Shown here: in pieces, positions 43,302 through 52,211 of the stretch
Layout of the letters: every line of letters begins with the position of its first letter
Numbering within the stretch: the stretch's first letter is position 1
Source: Selenomonas sputigena_A
GTDB taxonomy: Bacteria; Bacillota; Negativicutes; Selenomonadales; Selenomonadaceae
Assembly (NCBI RefSeq): GCF_051603425.1
Contig: NZ_CP194411.1
Location: 2,232,001 to 2,296,000, forward strand
Direction: 5' to 3'
DNA: 64,000 nt
Position numbers and translations under genes: made by a program
Notes under the pieces: generated by a model
Databases searched by the model: none
What the model saw: only the letters and a program-made list of their open reading frames with translations
What the model was told of the DNA's origin: nothing

Positions 43302-43988
43302 TCATTTCTGCGAGACAGCTTTTTGGCGCACATCACGCAACCGCTGAGTGAGATGATGCTCCAATTTGATTTCTAATTCATCAAGGTCATGGGAATCAAA
43401 GAGATAATTTATTTCGGGTATGCCACATATGCGAGCTTCCCCGAAAAACTCATCACGAAAAATATTATAATAGATGAGGAGGCCACTCTCTATGGAAAAA
43501 TCTGAATAATCCAAGATGATATATGACCCATTTGTAATTTTCAGAGGTTTTTCTGAAGAAATAAACCGTTCAAATCCTTCCAACTCTGTCGGCAGACTCT
43601 TCCCATATTCCCAGCTTAGAATATGCTTGTCGTATACAATGCTGCTGACAGAAGCCGGATCAAAAGAGCAGAGTTCTGCCAATAGTTTTTCCAACAAATC
43701 ATCTAAGCGTCGTTCAAATATCTCAAGCGTTGGTGCAATGAATTCAATACGGCAAAATTTTGTTAATCCTATCTGTGTGCTCAATTTGAATTCTTTTGTT
43801 TCTTCATGGTAATAGACCGAGGCAATACTATGCAGGGCTGGATTTTCATAAGAAAAAAGCAGATATGTATCGTCTTCGATTCTCATGTCATTTCGATAGA
43901 AAAACCCTTTAAAAATTTTGGGCAATTTCTGTGGATAACTCCATCCCTGAAGCATTTTCTCCATTTTTTTTATATTTTCTTCTTTCAA
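43302..43988 (-). CDS. Unrecognised 228-residue soluble protein downstream of pyrE
   Basis: No family recognised. Mixed alpha/beta, acidic, without signal peptide or membrane segment. It shows two repeated-looking beta modules (YLLFSYENPALHSIASVYYHEET and YIILDYSDFSIESGLLIYYNIF), each followed by a helix of the LEIFERRLDDLLEKLL / LDELEIKLEHHL kind, which suggests an internal duplication. The frame extends into pyrE, but a terminator lies between. A TTG at 43988 follows GAGGCGA with 5-base spacing and is taken as the start. Confidence 0.72.
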   Translation of the reverse strand: MKEENIKKMEKMLQGWSYPQKLPKIFKGFFYRNDMRIEDDTYLLFSYENPALHSIASVYYHEETKEFKLSTQIGLTKFCRIEFIAPTLEIFERRLDDLLEKLLAELCSFDPASVSSIVYDKHILSWEYGKSLPTELEGFERFISSEKPLKITNGSYIILDYSDFSIESGLLIYYNIFRDEFFGEARICGIPEINYLFDSHDLDELEIKLEHHLTQRLRDVRQKAVSQK

Positions 43989-44015
43989 AATAATCGCCTC
44001 AAATACAAAAACGGA

Positions 44016-44048
44016 AAAGACAGGAGCTTTTCTGGTGCTCCTGTCTTT
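44016..44048 (-). terminator. Terminator of the pyr operon after pyrE
   Basis: AAAGACAGGAGC / GCTCCTGTCTTT perfect 12-bp stem, 9-base loop, followed on the minus strand by TTTTCCGTTTTTG. Confidence 0.85.
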
Positions 44049-44055
44049 CGTTCCC

Positions 44056-44631
44056 TTATTTTCCCGTTCGACCACGCTTCGTTAAGGGAACTCCTTCATG
44101 GCAGAGAGGGCATTCTTCCGGTTTATAGACTTCAACATCCATATGCAAAAGAGCTGTACAAGGAACATCGCCAAAGTTCACCCTTCCGTTACTGCGATCC
44201 ACCAGCATGGATACAGCAACGGGGATGCCGCCAAACTCTCGTACTACATCGATGACCTCCTTGATGGAACCGCCGGTGGTGACAATGTCTTCTACAATCA
44301 AAACCCGTTCTCCCTTTTCCAAGGTAAAGCCGCGGCGAAAAGTCATTTTTCCGCCTTCACGTTCTGTGAAGATTGCTCGTGTGCCAAGCGCCTTTCCTGT
44401 TTCATGTGCCAACAGAATCCCGCCCGTCACCGGGCCGACGACAGTATCAATCTTTTTATCTTTGAATTTTTCTGCCATAGCCGCACAAAGTTGTTGTGTA
44501 TAGCAAGGATGCTGCAAGACATTGAATTTTTCTACATAATGCGGGCTGTGCAAACCAGACGTGAGGAGAAAATGTCCGTGCATCAAAGCGTTCGTTTGTA
44601 TCAGCAACGCCTTGACTTCTGCTTCTGTCAT
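44056..44631 (-). CDS. pyrE: Orotate phosphoribosyltransferase
   Basis: 191 residues. Converts orotate and PRPP to OMP. PRPP-binding motif VLIVEDIVTTGGS near residue 110; RAIFTEREGGKMTFRRGF is the substrate loop. The C-terminal CPLCHEGVPL is an extra cysteine-containing tail, seen in some bacterial PyrE. Overlaps pyrF by four bases. Confidence 0.96.
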   Translation of the reverse strand: MTEAEVKALLIQTNALMHGHFLLTSGLHSPHYVEKFNVLQHPCYTQQLCAAMAEKFKDKKIDTVVGPVTGGILLAHETGKALGTRAIFTEREGGKMTFRRGFTLEKGERVLIVEDIVTTGGSIKEVIDVVREFGGIPVAVSMLVDRSNGRVNFGDVPCTALLHMDVEVYKPEECPLCHEGVPLTKRGRTGK

Positions 44632-45347
44632 GATTTCACCGTCTCCATTTCCTTCAGGATATTTTCCGCAGCATTCTTAGGATTTCCTGCAAGACGAATC
44701 GGGCGCCCTACGACGAGATGCGTCGCACCACTTCCGAGAGCAATCGCAGGTGTTGTTATACGACTTTGGTCGTTGATAGCGGTTCCGGCAGGACGAACCC
44801 CGGGCGTGACAATGAGAAAATTCGAGCCGCAAGCCTCGCGAATAGTTTCAGCTTCCATCGGAGAGGAAACAACGCCATCAAGACCAGCTTCTTGAGCGAG
44901 TCTTGCCAGATGAACCGCTTGGTCATCGAGATCGATATTCGACCACAGTTTGCTCCAATCTTTCAGGCTGATACTGCTCAAAATTGTCACAGCAACGAGT
45001 TTTGGCCGCTCTATGCCTAGTTTTTCCGACTCATCTTTCAAAGCTTCAAGCGCCTTTTCCATCATTGCGAACCCACCAGTCGCATGAACGTTGAGCATAT
45101 CAACCCTCAATCGGGTTAAGACCCGCAAGGAATTAGCAACAGTATTAGGTATGTCATGCAGTTTGAGGTCAAGAAATACCTTTTTGTTGTTATCCTTGAG
45201 ATACTTAATCACCTCCGGCCCCACTCCATAAAAAAGCTCCATACCGACCTTGTAAAACATCACACTGTCATCAAGCTTTTCTACGAGTTGACGCACTTCA
45301 TCCATGGACTGTACATCCAATGCTGCAATCAGCCGCTCGTCTGCCAT
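44628..45347 (-). CDS. pyrF: Orotidine 5'-phosphate decarboxylase
   Basis: About 239 residues. Last step to UMP. The catalytic DxKxxD motif is FLDLKLHDIPNT near residue 60; TPGVRPAG and GRPIR are the phosphate-binding motifs. Of two Met codons, the second (45347) has the proper 8-base spacing to AGGAGGA. Follows carB by 65 bases. Confidence 0.96.
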   Translation of the reverse strand: MADERLIAALDVQSMDEVRQLVEKLDDSVMFYKVGMELFYGVGPEVIKYLKDNNKKVFLDLKLHDIPNTVANSLRVLTRLRVDMLNVHATGGFAMMEKALEALKDESEKLGIERPKLVAVTILSSISLKDWSKLWSNIDLDDQAVHLARLAQEAGLDGVVSSPMEAETIREACGSNFLIVTPGVRPAGTAINDQSRITTPAIALGSGATHLVVGRPIRLAGNPKNAAENILKEMETVKS

Positions 45348-45412
45348 TTTCATTCCTCCTATGGACTCAATATCTTTATTGTACTATGAAATTAGAACCT
45401 CGACAAGCGTTG

Positions 45413-48400
45413 TCAGGAGAGATCGTCTCCCCCCCCAACATAATCTTGCAGGGCAAGAGCATAAATAAGACGCCTTTGCTGCATAAAAGATAGTACGCGA
45501 AGAACTTCCCACGCCGTATCCAAGGAGGTCAGGCAGACAATGCCATGCTCTACTGTTGCACGGCGGATCTTGAAACCGTCACGTGCCGAGCCTTTACCTT
45601 GAGTGAGAGTATTGACAACCATCTGTATTTTTCCTGTTTTAATCATTTGAATAATATCTGTACTGCGTTCATGCACCTTGCCCACTATGTCGGAATCTAT
45701 GCCCACAGACTGAATCGCACGCGCCGTGCCTTCTGTTGCAGCAATCTGGAAGCCCAATTCATAGAAAGCTTTCGCTAGTTGTTTGAGTTCCTCTTTATCT
45801 TTATCTGCGACAGTAAAGAGAATTCGTCCGTTTTTAGGTATATTCATACCGGCGCTCGAAATTGCTTTGTAAAGTGCTCGAGCATAATGATAATCGATGC
45901 CCATTACTTCACCCGTCGATTTCATCTCTGGTCCAAGAGAAATATCGACATCCTGCATTTTGGCAAACGAGAATACTGGAGCCTTGACGGCAACATATGG
46001 TCGAGGCGGAACAAGACCAGAGAAATATCCCATTTCCTCCAAAGAATGCCCCATTGCAGCCCGTGTCGCCAAATTTACCATCTTGATATCTGTAATCTTG
46101 CTGAGGAAGGGAACGGTGCGGCTTGAGCGCGGATTGACTTCAATAACATAAACCTCATCATTGACAACAACGTATTGGATATTGAGCAAACCTTTCACGT
46201 GAAGATTCAATGCAAGACGTTTCGTGTAATCAATGATGGTATAGAGCACTTTTGCCGGAAGCGTCTGGGGAGGGTATACGGCAATGCTGTCACCTGAGTG
46301 TACGCCAGCACGCTCGATATGTTCCATGATGCCAGGAATGACAACGGTGATACCATCACAAATAGCATCGACTTCCACTTCCGTCCCCTGCATATAGCGG
46401 TCAACAAGAACAGGATGATCGGGTGTAACCTTGACAGCACGGTTCAAATAATCGCGCAGCTCATCTTCCTTATAAACAATCTCCATGGCTCTGCCGCCAA
46501 GAACGTAGGAGGGACGTACCATAACTGGATAGCCAATAGTCGCGGCTCCTTCAACAGCAGACTCTACATTCGTGACGCTGATTCCTTTCGGGCAGGGAAT
46601 CTGTGTCTGGTTGAGAACCTCCTCAAAACGTTCACGATCCTCTGCTCGGTCAATGTCATCCACAGATGTGCCCAAAATATGTACGCCTGATTTTTGCAGA
46701 GCGGCAGCAAGATTGATGGCCGTCTGTCCGCCAAACTGCACGATGACACCCTCGGGCTGTTCCTTGTCAATGATATTCAGAACATCTTCCACCGTCAAAG
46801 GTTCAAAATAAAGTCGATCGGAAATGTCGAAATCCGTACTGACTGTTTCGGGGTTATTGTTGATGATAATAGCCTCATAACCCATTTCGCGCAACGCCCA
46901 TACGGAATGAACGGAGCAATAATCGAATTCGACACCTTGCCCGATGCGGATGGGCCCCGAACCAAGAACAATGATCTTGCGCTTGTCCGTACTCACCTGC
47001 ACTTCATCTTCCTGGGCATTGAACGTCGAATAATAATATGGTGTCGCTGCTTCAAATTCCGCAGCGCATGTATCAACCATCTTATAGCACGGAAAAAGCT
47101 TCATTGCCTTACGCATTATACGTATTTCGTTCATTGTGCGGCCGGAAAGTTCTGCAATGGCCTCATCCGACATGCCGATTTTTTTTGCTTCCACCAAATG
47201 CTTCGGTGTAATTTCTTCCTGTATAAGTCGAACTTCCATATCCGCAATATGTTTAATTTTACGCAAAAACCAACGATCGATTTTCGTTATAGCATAGATT
47301 TCTTCAATATCGGAAATACCACGGCGAAATGCCTCAGCGATGGCAAAAATACGTTCATCGTTGATTTTGTTCAGTGCCTTTCTGAGGGTATCGTCACTCC
47401 ACTCATCCATTTCCTTCAGGTGCAGGCGCTTCACACCGATTTCTAGGGACCGCACTGCCTTCTGTATCGCACCTTCGAAGTTCCTGTCGATGGACATAAC
47501 TTCGCCGGTTGCCTTCATTTGTGTGCCGAGCGTATGATCGGCAAAAACGAACTTATCGAAGGGCCAGCGAGGAAACTTAATGACACAATAGTCGATGGAA
47601 GGTTCAAAGCAGGCTTTTGTTTTTTGCGTAACGGCATTTGTGATTTCGTCCAAGGAATAGCCAATGGCTATCTTAGCCGATACCTTGGCGATAGGGTAAC
47701 CCGTCGCCTTGGAGGCCAAGGCCGAGGAACGGCTTACGCGGGGGTTGACTTCAATGACATAGTATTGGTTGCTGGTTGGATCAAGTGCATATTGAGCATT
47801 GCATCCGCCTTCAATATCAAGCTCACGAATGATACGCAGAGAGGCGCTGCGCAACATTTGATAGTCATGATCGGACAATGTTTGCGACGGCGCGACAACA
47901 ATACTGTCACCTGTATGAACACCCACAGGATCGAAGTTTTCCATATTGCAAACCGTAATACAATTATCCTTGCCGTCGCGAATGACCTCGTATTCAATTT
48001 CTTTCCAACCAGCGACACTCCGCTCGATAAGAACTTGACCAATCATACTGTATTTCAAGCCCTTGATGACGATTTCGATAAGCTCTTCCTCTGTTTCAGC
48101 AATACCGCCGCCCGTACCGCCCATCGTATAGGCTGGACGTACAATCAAAGGAAAACCGATTTCATTCGCAAAACCGACAGCTGCTTCTACATCATCAACG
48201 ATGGTGCTTTCCGGAATCGGTTCGCCAATTTTTTGCATTGTTTCTTTGAAGAGTTCCCGATCCTCCGCCTTCTTGATTGCTTCGATACTTGTGCCCAAAA
48301 GTTCAACATTGTATTTTTCCAATACGCCTTTTTCTGCAAGTTTGACAGCCAAGTTGAGTCCAGCCTGTCCACCCAAGGTCGCCAGAAGGCCGTCCGGCAT

Positions 48401-48643
48401 TTCTTTGGCGATGATTTCCTCTAAGAAATCTTCTGTCAAGGGTTCAATATAGACACGATCGGCAATATGCGTATCCGTCATGATAGTGGCAGGATTGCTG
48501 TTGACGAGGACGACTTCCAGCCCCTCCTCTTTCAGGGAGCGGCATGCCTGCGAGCCTGCATAGTCAAATTCAGCGGCTTGTCCTATGATGATCGGACCTG
48601 AGCCTATAACCATGACTTTCTTTAAATACTCTTTCTTCGGCAT
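45413..48643 (-). CDS. carB: Carbamoyl-phosphate synthase large subunit
   Basis: 1076 residues, normal length. Two homologous ATP-grasp halves (about residues 1-400 and 550-935), an oligomerisation region between, and the C-terminal allosteric MGS-like domain (from residue ~940). GSGPIIIGQAAEFDYAG and GSGPIRIGQGVEFDYCS start the halves. The last codons contain a run of eight G (Gly-Gly-Gly), followed by DDLS and stop. Starts two bases after the carA stop. Confidence 0.97.
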   Translation of the reverse strand: MPKKEYLKKVMVIGSGPIIIGQAAEFDYAGSQACRSLKEEGLEVVLVNSNPATIMTDTHIADRVYIEPLTEDFLEEIIAKEMPDGLLATLGGQAGLNLAVKLAEKGVLEKYNVELLGTSIEAIKKAEDRELFKETMQKIGEPIPESTIVDDVEAAVGFANEIGFPLIVRPAYTMGGTGGGIAETEEELIEIVIKGLKYSMIGQVLIERSVAGWKEIEYEVIRDGKDNCITVCNMENFDPVGVHTGDSIVVAPSQTLSDHDYQMLRSASLRIIRELDIEGGCNAQYALDPTSNQYYVIEVNPRVSRSSALASKATGYPIAKVSAKIAIGYSLDEITNAVTQKTKACFEPSIDYCVIKFPRWPFDKFVFADHTLGTQMKATGEVMSIDRNFEGAIQKAVRSLEIGVKRLHLKEMDEWSDDTLRKALNKINDERIFAIAEAFRRGISDIEEIYAITKIDRWFLRKIKHIADMEVRLIQEEITPKHLVEAKKIGMSDEAIAELSGRTMNEIRIMRKAMKLFPCYKMVDTCAAEFEAATPYYYSTFNAQEDEVQVSTDKRKIIVLGSGPIRIGQGVEFDYCSVHSVWALREMGYEAIIINNNPETVSTDFDISDRLYFEPLTVEDVLNIIDKEQPEGVIVQFGGQTAINLAAALQKSGVHILGTSVDDIDRAEDRERFEEVLNQTQIPCPKGISVTNVESAVEGAATIGYPVMVRPSYVLGGRAMEIVYKEDELRDYLNRAVKVTPDHPVLVDRYMQGTEVEVDAICDGITVVIPGIMEHIERAGVHSGDSIAVYPPQTLPAKVLYTIIDYTKRLALNLHVKGLLNIQYVVVNDEVYVIEVNPRSSRTVPFLSKITDIKMVNLATRAAMGHSLEEMGYFSGLVPPRPYVAVKAPVFSFAKMQDVDISLGPEMKSTGEVMGIDYHYARALYKAISSAGMNIPKNGRILFTVADKDKEELKQLAKAFYELGFQIAATEGTARAIQSVGIDSDIVGKVHERSTDIIQMIKTGKIQMVVNTLTQGKGSARDGFKIRRATVEHGIVCLTSLDTAWEVLRVLSFMQQRRLIYALALQDYVGGGDDLS

Positions 48644-48645
48644 CG

Positions 48646-49719
48646 TTACCCTTCCTCCTTGAGCAGGGACATGAATTGTTCAAATAAATATCGGTTATCG
48701 CTTGGCCCCGGCGAGGCCTCGGGATGATACTGGACGGTAAAGATTGGAAGCTCCGTATGACGCAGCCCTTCTACAGTGTTGTCATTGACTGCACGATGCG
48801 TAATTTCAAGTGGAAGTCCCTTTAAAGAATCCGCATTAACGGCAAACCCGTGATTTTGGGACGAGACATGTACTCGATCCATAGCTAGATTTTTAACAGG
48901 TTGATTTGTCCCACGATGACCGAATTTTAGTTTATAGGTATCTGCTCCCATAGCAAGGGCAAAAATTTGATGTCCAAGGCAAATACCAAATATAGGTTTT
49001 TGGCCTATAAGTTTTTTGACTTCCGCAATGATTTCAGGAACATCCTTAGGATTCCCCGGTCCGTTAGAGAGAAAGATACCATCCGGTTCCAGCGCAAGAA
49101 CTTCCTCCGCCGTTGTATATGCTGGCATGACGGTCAATTTGAAACCAAACTCATGCAGGGAGCGCAAAATATTCTGCTTGATGCCAAAATCCAGGACCGC
49201 CACATGCGGAGCGTCTTCTTGGTCCGCTTCTATGGTATAAATTTTCGGTGTGGTGACTTCCAAGACGACATCTTTCTTTATATTTTTGTCAAGAAGTTTT
49301 TTTATCTCATCCTGCTGCGTGCCTTCCGATACGATAACTCCCTTCATCGTTCCGGCTGAACGAATACGGCGCGTAACAGCACGCGTATCGACATCATGGA
49401 GGCAAGCAATCTCCTGTTTGCACAGGAAATCTGCCAATTCTCCTTCAGATTGCCAGTTGCTGCCGACATCGCAAAGTTCTGCAATGATAAACCCACTCAC
49501 AAACGATTTTCTGGATTCCATAAAAGCCTTGGCTACACCATAGTTGCCAATTATCGGATACGTCAATGTAACAATTTGGCTGCAGTACGAAGGATCTGTC
49601 AAAACCTCCTGATATCCTGTCATCCCCGTATTGAAGACGACTTCACCGAAAGCTTTTGTTTCATTCAGCAACGTTCCCGTAAAAATGCTGCCATCCTCCA
49701 GTATCAATTTTCCTTTCAT
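48646..49719 (-). CDS. carA: Carbamoyl-phosphate synthase small subunit
   Basis: 357 residues. Class I glutamine amidotransferase: the Cys nucleophile is in FGICLGHQ near residue 243, His/Glu in QYHPEASPGP. The N-terminal domain begins LILEDGSIFTGT. It overlaps pyrC by four bases (ATGA) and is followed by carB. Confidence 0.97.
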   Translation of the reverse strand: MKGKLILEDGSIFTGTLLNETKAFGEVVFNTGMTGYQEVLTDPSYCSQIVTLTYPIIGNYGVAKAFMESRKSFVSGFIIAELCDVGSNWQSEGELADFLCKQEIACLHDVDTRAVTRRIRSAGTMKGVIVSEGTQQDEIKKLLDKNIKKDVVLEVTTPKIYTIEADQEDAPHVAVLDFGIKQNILRSLHEFGFKLTVMPAYTTAEEVLALEPDGIFLSNGPGNPKDVPEIIAEVKKLIGQKPIFGICLGHQIFALAMGADTYKLKFGHRGTNQPVKNLAMDRVHVSSQNHGFAVNADSLKGLPLEITHRAVNDNTVEGLRHTELPIFTVQYHPEASPGPSDNRYLFEQFMSLLKEEG

Positions 49720-51026
49720 AGGGTTCCTTCCTCTCCGAAGGCAACAACCTTCCCATCCCGCATCACGATCCGGCCATCAACAACAGTCATTACAGCCTTC
49801 CCTTTCAAGTGGCGTCCCACAAAAGGTGAATGTGTGCCGCGCGTATAAAACTGGCTGGAATCTACCACCCATTCTTTTTCCAAATCAATCACAGTAATGT
49901 CTGCCGTTTTTCCAACTTCCAGACTCCCTGCATCGAGATGGAAAAGTTCCGCCGGGGCACAAGTCATTTTTGCTATGAGCTCCGACAGCCCCATGTGTCC
50001 TTTATGGTAAATTTCCGTTAAAAGCAGCCCTAACGTCGTTTCCAATCCAGGAAATCCGCTTGGTGCATACATATACTCACGATCTTTTTCTTCTTCTGCA
50101 TGAGGCGAATGATCCGAAACAATGATATCAATCGTGCCATCTTTTAATGCTTCAAGCATGGCCGCGACATCCTTGGATTCACGCAGCGGAGGATTCACCT
50201 TTGTCGAAGAATCAAACGGGGTGACACAGTCATCTGTCAGGATGAGATGATGCGGGGTCACCTCAGCCGTAACTTTTACGCCGCGTCCTTTTCCCTCTCT
50301 GACGAGTTCTGCAGAGCGTGCAGAACTCATATGCGCGACATGTACGGGCGAATCCGCATATTCTGCCAACAAGATATCGCGCGCTACAGCTATATCCTCT
50401 GCTACCGTCGGCCGTCCTTTCATCCCCAGCATAGCACTGCAGTGTCCTTCGTTCATGACACCTTCTTCAACAAGAGAGATTTCTTCATCATGATCAATGA
50501 TAATTTTATTGAAATTTTTCAGGTAATCCATGCCGTTAAGCATAACTTTAGCGGATCGTACATAATGACCATCATCCGAAAAAGCAACGGCTCCCGTTTC
50601 GCTCATATCGCCAAGTTCAGCCAATTCCTCGCCCCGTTGTCCTTTTGTCAAAGCTCCGATGATCTCGATATGAACTAACCCGATTTCCTTCGCTCTTGTT
50701 TGCAAACTTCGTATGAGGGCGGCATTATCAACCACAGGGCTTGTATTTGGCATAGTTGCTACCGTCGTAAAGCCGCCTGCGGCAGCTGCCATGGAACCCG
50801 ACTGAAAATCTTCCTTTGCCTCCTGGCCAGGTTCACGAAGATGTGTATGCATATCGATGAGTCCAGGAACAAGAATTTTTCCCGTGACATCGATAATTTC
50901 TGCATCCGATGCATCTATATCCTCTGATACCTCGCTGATAATACCATTTTCAACGAGAATATCCGCTTGTTCATCCCTGTTGTTTTTCGGATCGATAACA
51001 CGGCCGCCCTTAAATACCTGCTTCAT
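49716..51026 (-). CDS. pyrC: Dihydroorotase
   Basis: 436 residues. Type I (multifunctional-class) dihydroorotase: metal-binding DMHTHLREPG near residue 60, the carboxylated-lysine/His region, VAHMSSA, EVTPHH and the catalytic Asp in DIIVSDHSPH near residue 305. Overlaps the end of pyrB by 17 bases. Confidence 0.97.
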   Translation of the reverse strand: MKQVFKGGRVIDPKNNRDEQADILVENGIISEVSEDIDASDAEIIDVTGKILVPGLIDMHTHLREPGQEAKEDFQSGSMAAAAGGFTTVATMPNTSPVVDNAALIRSLQTRAKEIGLVHIEIIGALTKGQRGEELAELGDMSETGAVAFSDDGHYVRSAKVMLNGMDYLKNFNKIIIDHDEEISLVEEGVMNEGHCSAMLGMKGRPTVAEDIAVARDILLAEYADSPVHVAHMSSARSAELVREGKGRGVKVTAEVTPHHLILTDDCVTPFDSSTKVNPPLRESKDVAAMLEALKDGTIDIIVSDHSPHAEEEKDREYMYAPSGFPGLETTLGLLLTEIYHKGHMGLSELIAKMTCAPAELFHLDAGSLEVGKTADITVIDLEKEWVVDSSQFYTRGTHSPFVGRHLKGKAVMTVVDGRIVMRDGKVVAFGEEGTL

Positions 51027-51969
51027 TCTGTCTGCCTCCCATCAACGTCAAAGCCAGAAGTGCCATACGGATAGCGACCCCATTTTGAACTTGTTCCTTT
51101 ATGGCGGAATGTTCACTGTATGCGACCTTCGGCGAGATTTCCAATCCTTTATTCATCGGACCAGGATGAAGAATAAGAACATCTTCCTTTGCAAGTTTCA
51201 GGCGCTTTTCATTCAGTCCAAAGATGCGTGCATATTCGCGCATCGAAGGAAATAGACCCGCTTTTTGGCGTTCCAACTGTATGCGCAGAACATTGATGAC
51301 ATCAGCTTCTTGAATGGCTTCCTCTACCTTGTCGTGTATGAAAATGCCCGGTTCTTTAGCAAGAAAACGAGGCATAAGCGTACGGGGACCGGCGAGATGA
51401 ACTTCCAATCCCATCTTACGCATACCCCAAATATCTGAACGAGCTACACGGCTGTGCAGGATATCTCCAAGGATAGCAACTTTGAGTCCCGTCAGCTTTT
51501 TCTTATATTGCATGATGGTAAAAAGATCAAGCAATCCTTGGGAAGGATGTGCATGCGCCCCATCCCCTGCATTGATAATCACCGGAGAAACAACCTGCGT
51601 TGCATAAGCAGCTGCCCCCTCTGCCTTGTGACGCATGATAATGGCGTCGACTCCCATTGCCTCAACTGTCAGCAAGGTATCACGCAGGCTTTCGCCTTTG
51701 ACAATGCTGCTCGTCGAAGCTGTAATATTGATGACATCCGCACCGAGATATTTTCCGGCCAACTCAAAAGACGAGCGTGTTCTTGTACTTGGTTCGTAAA
51801 AAAGTGTAACGATAGATTTGCCCCGCAATGTTGGAAGTTTCTTGATATCCCGATGAATGACATTTTTCATCCCCTTGGCATAATCCAAAATAATTTGGAT
51901 CTCTTTCGAGGAGAAATCCTCTAGATCTAGGATATTTTTTCCTCGTAAAGAGACAGAATTTTTATCCAA
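51010..51969 (-). CDS. pyrB: Aspartate carbamoyltransferase catalytic subunit
   Basis: About 319 residues. Carbamoyl-phosphate loop FYEPSTRTRSSFE near residue 60; HPSQGLLDL and GDILHSRVARS for aspartate binding and catalysis. The TTG at 51969 has AAGGAG at 8-base spacing, giving (M)DKNSVSLRGKNIL; a GTG three codons earlier would touch the ribosome site. First gene of the operon. No pyrI gene follows. Confidence 0.96.
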   Translation of the reverse strand: MDKNSVSLRGKNILDLEDFSSKEIQIILDYAKGMKNVIHRDIKKLPTLRGKSIVTLFYEPSTRTRSSFELAGKYLGADVINITASTSSIVKGESLRDTLLTVEAMGVDAIIMRHKAEGAAAYATQVVSPVIINAGDGAHAHPSQGLLDLFTIMQYKKKLTGLKVAILGDILHSRVARSDIWGMRKMGLEVHLAGPRTLMPRFLAKEPGIFIHDKVEEAIQEADVINVLRIQLERQKAGLFPSMREYARIFGLNEKRLKLAKEDVLILHPGPMNKGLEISPKVAYSEHSAIKEQVQNGVAIRMALLALTLMGGRQNEAGI

Positions 51970-52012
51970 GCAACTCACTCCTTAAAAATTCCCTATCATT
52001 CCCTCGCACGGA

Positions 52013-52053
52013 GAAAAAAGAAAAGCTTTCTTACGCAAGGCATAAGAAAGCTT
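52013..52053 (-). terminator. Attenuator terminator of the pyr operon leader
   Basis: Minus strand: perfect 11-bp stem AAGCTTTCTTA / TAAGAAAGCTT with a 9-base loop, then TTTCTTTTTT, lying 40-80 bases before pyrB. It would stop transcription when PyrR-UMP holds the upstream loop. Confidence 0.85.
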
Positions 52054-52064
52054 CAATATATGGC

Positions 52065-52095
52065 AAGGTTACAGCTATTACACAGCTGTAACTTT
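52065..52095 (-). promoter_or_regulatory. Second stem-loop in the pyr leader
   Basis: Perfect 9-bp stem GTTACAGCT / AGCTGTAAC (12 with wobble) around a 7-base loop, between the PyrR loop and the terminator. It may be part of the antiterminator fold or an added element. Confidence 0.6.
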
Positions 52096-52102
52096 ACGGC
52101 TT

Positions 52103-52135
52103 CCTTTATCAGCCTCACTGGACTAATTTCAAAGG
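52103..52135 (-). promoter_or_regulatory. PyrR-binding anti-antiterminator loop
   Basis: On the minus strand CCTTT...AAAGG encloses AGTCCAGTGAGGCT, which fits the known PyrR RNA target ARUCCNGNGAGGYU. The pyrR gene is not in the window. Confidence 0.83.
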
Positions 52136-52164
52136 CAAGTTTATATGGCTTTGTCTTTTTTTGA

Positions 52165-52193
52165 ATCTTATCATATGTATTTTTCTCTGTCAA
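52165..52193 (-). promoter_or_regulatory. Promoter of the pyr operon
   Basis: Minus strand TTGACA, 17-base spacer, TAAGAT; transcription would begin near 52158, giving a leader of about 190 bases. Confidence 0.8.
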
Positions 52194-52211
52194 TGAAAAG
52201 AGATTTGATAT

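Noticed and set aside
47519..48424. 301-codon plus-strand frame inside carB
   Set aside because: Antisense to strongly conserved CarB sequence; no ribosome site or recognisable motif.
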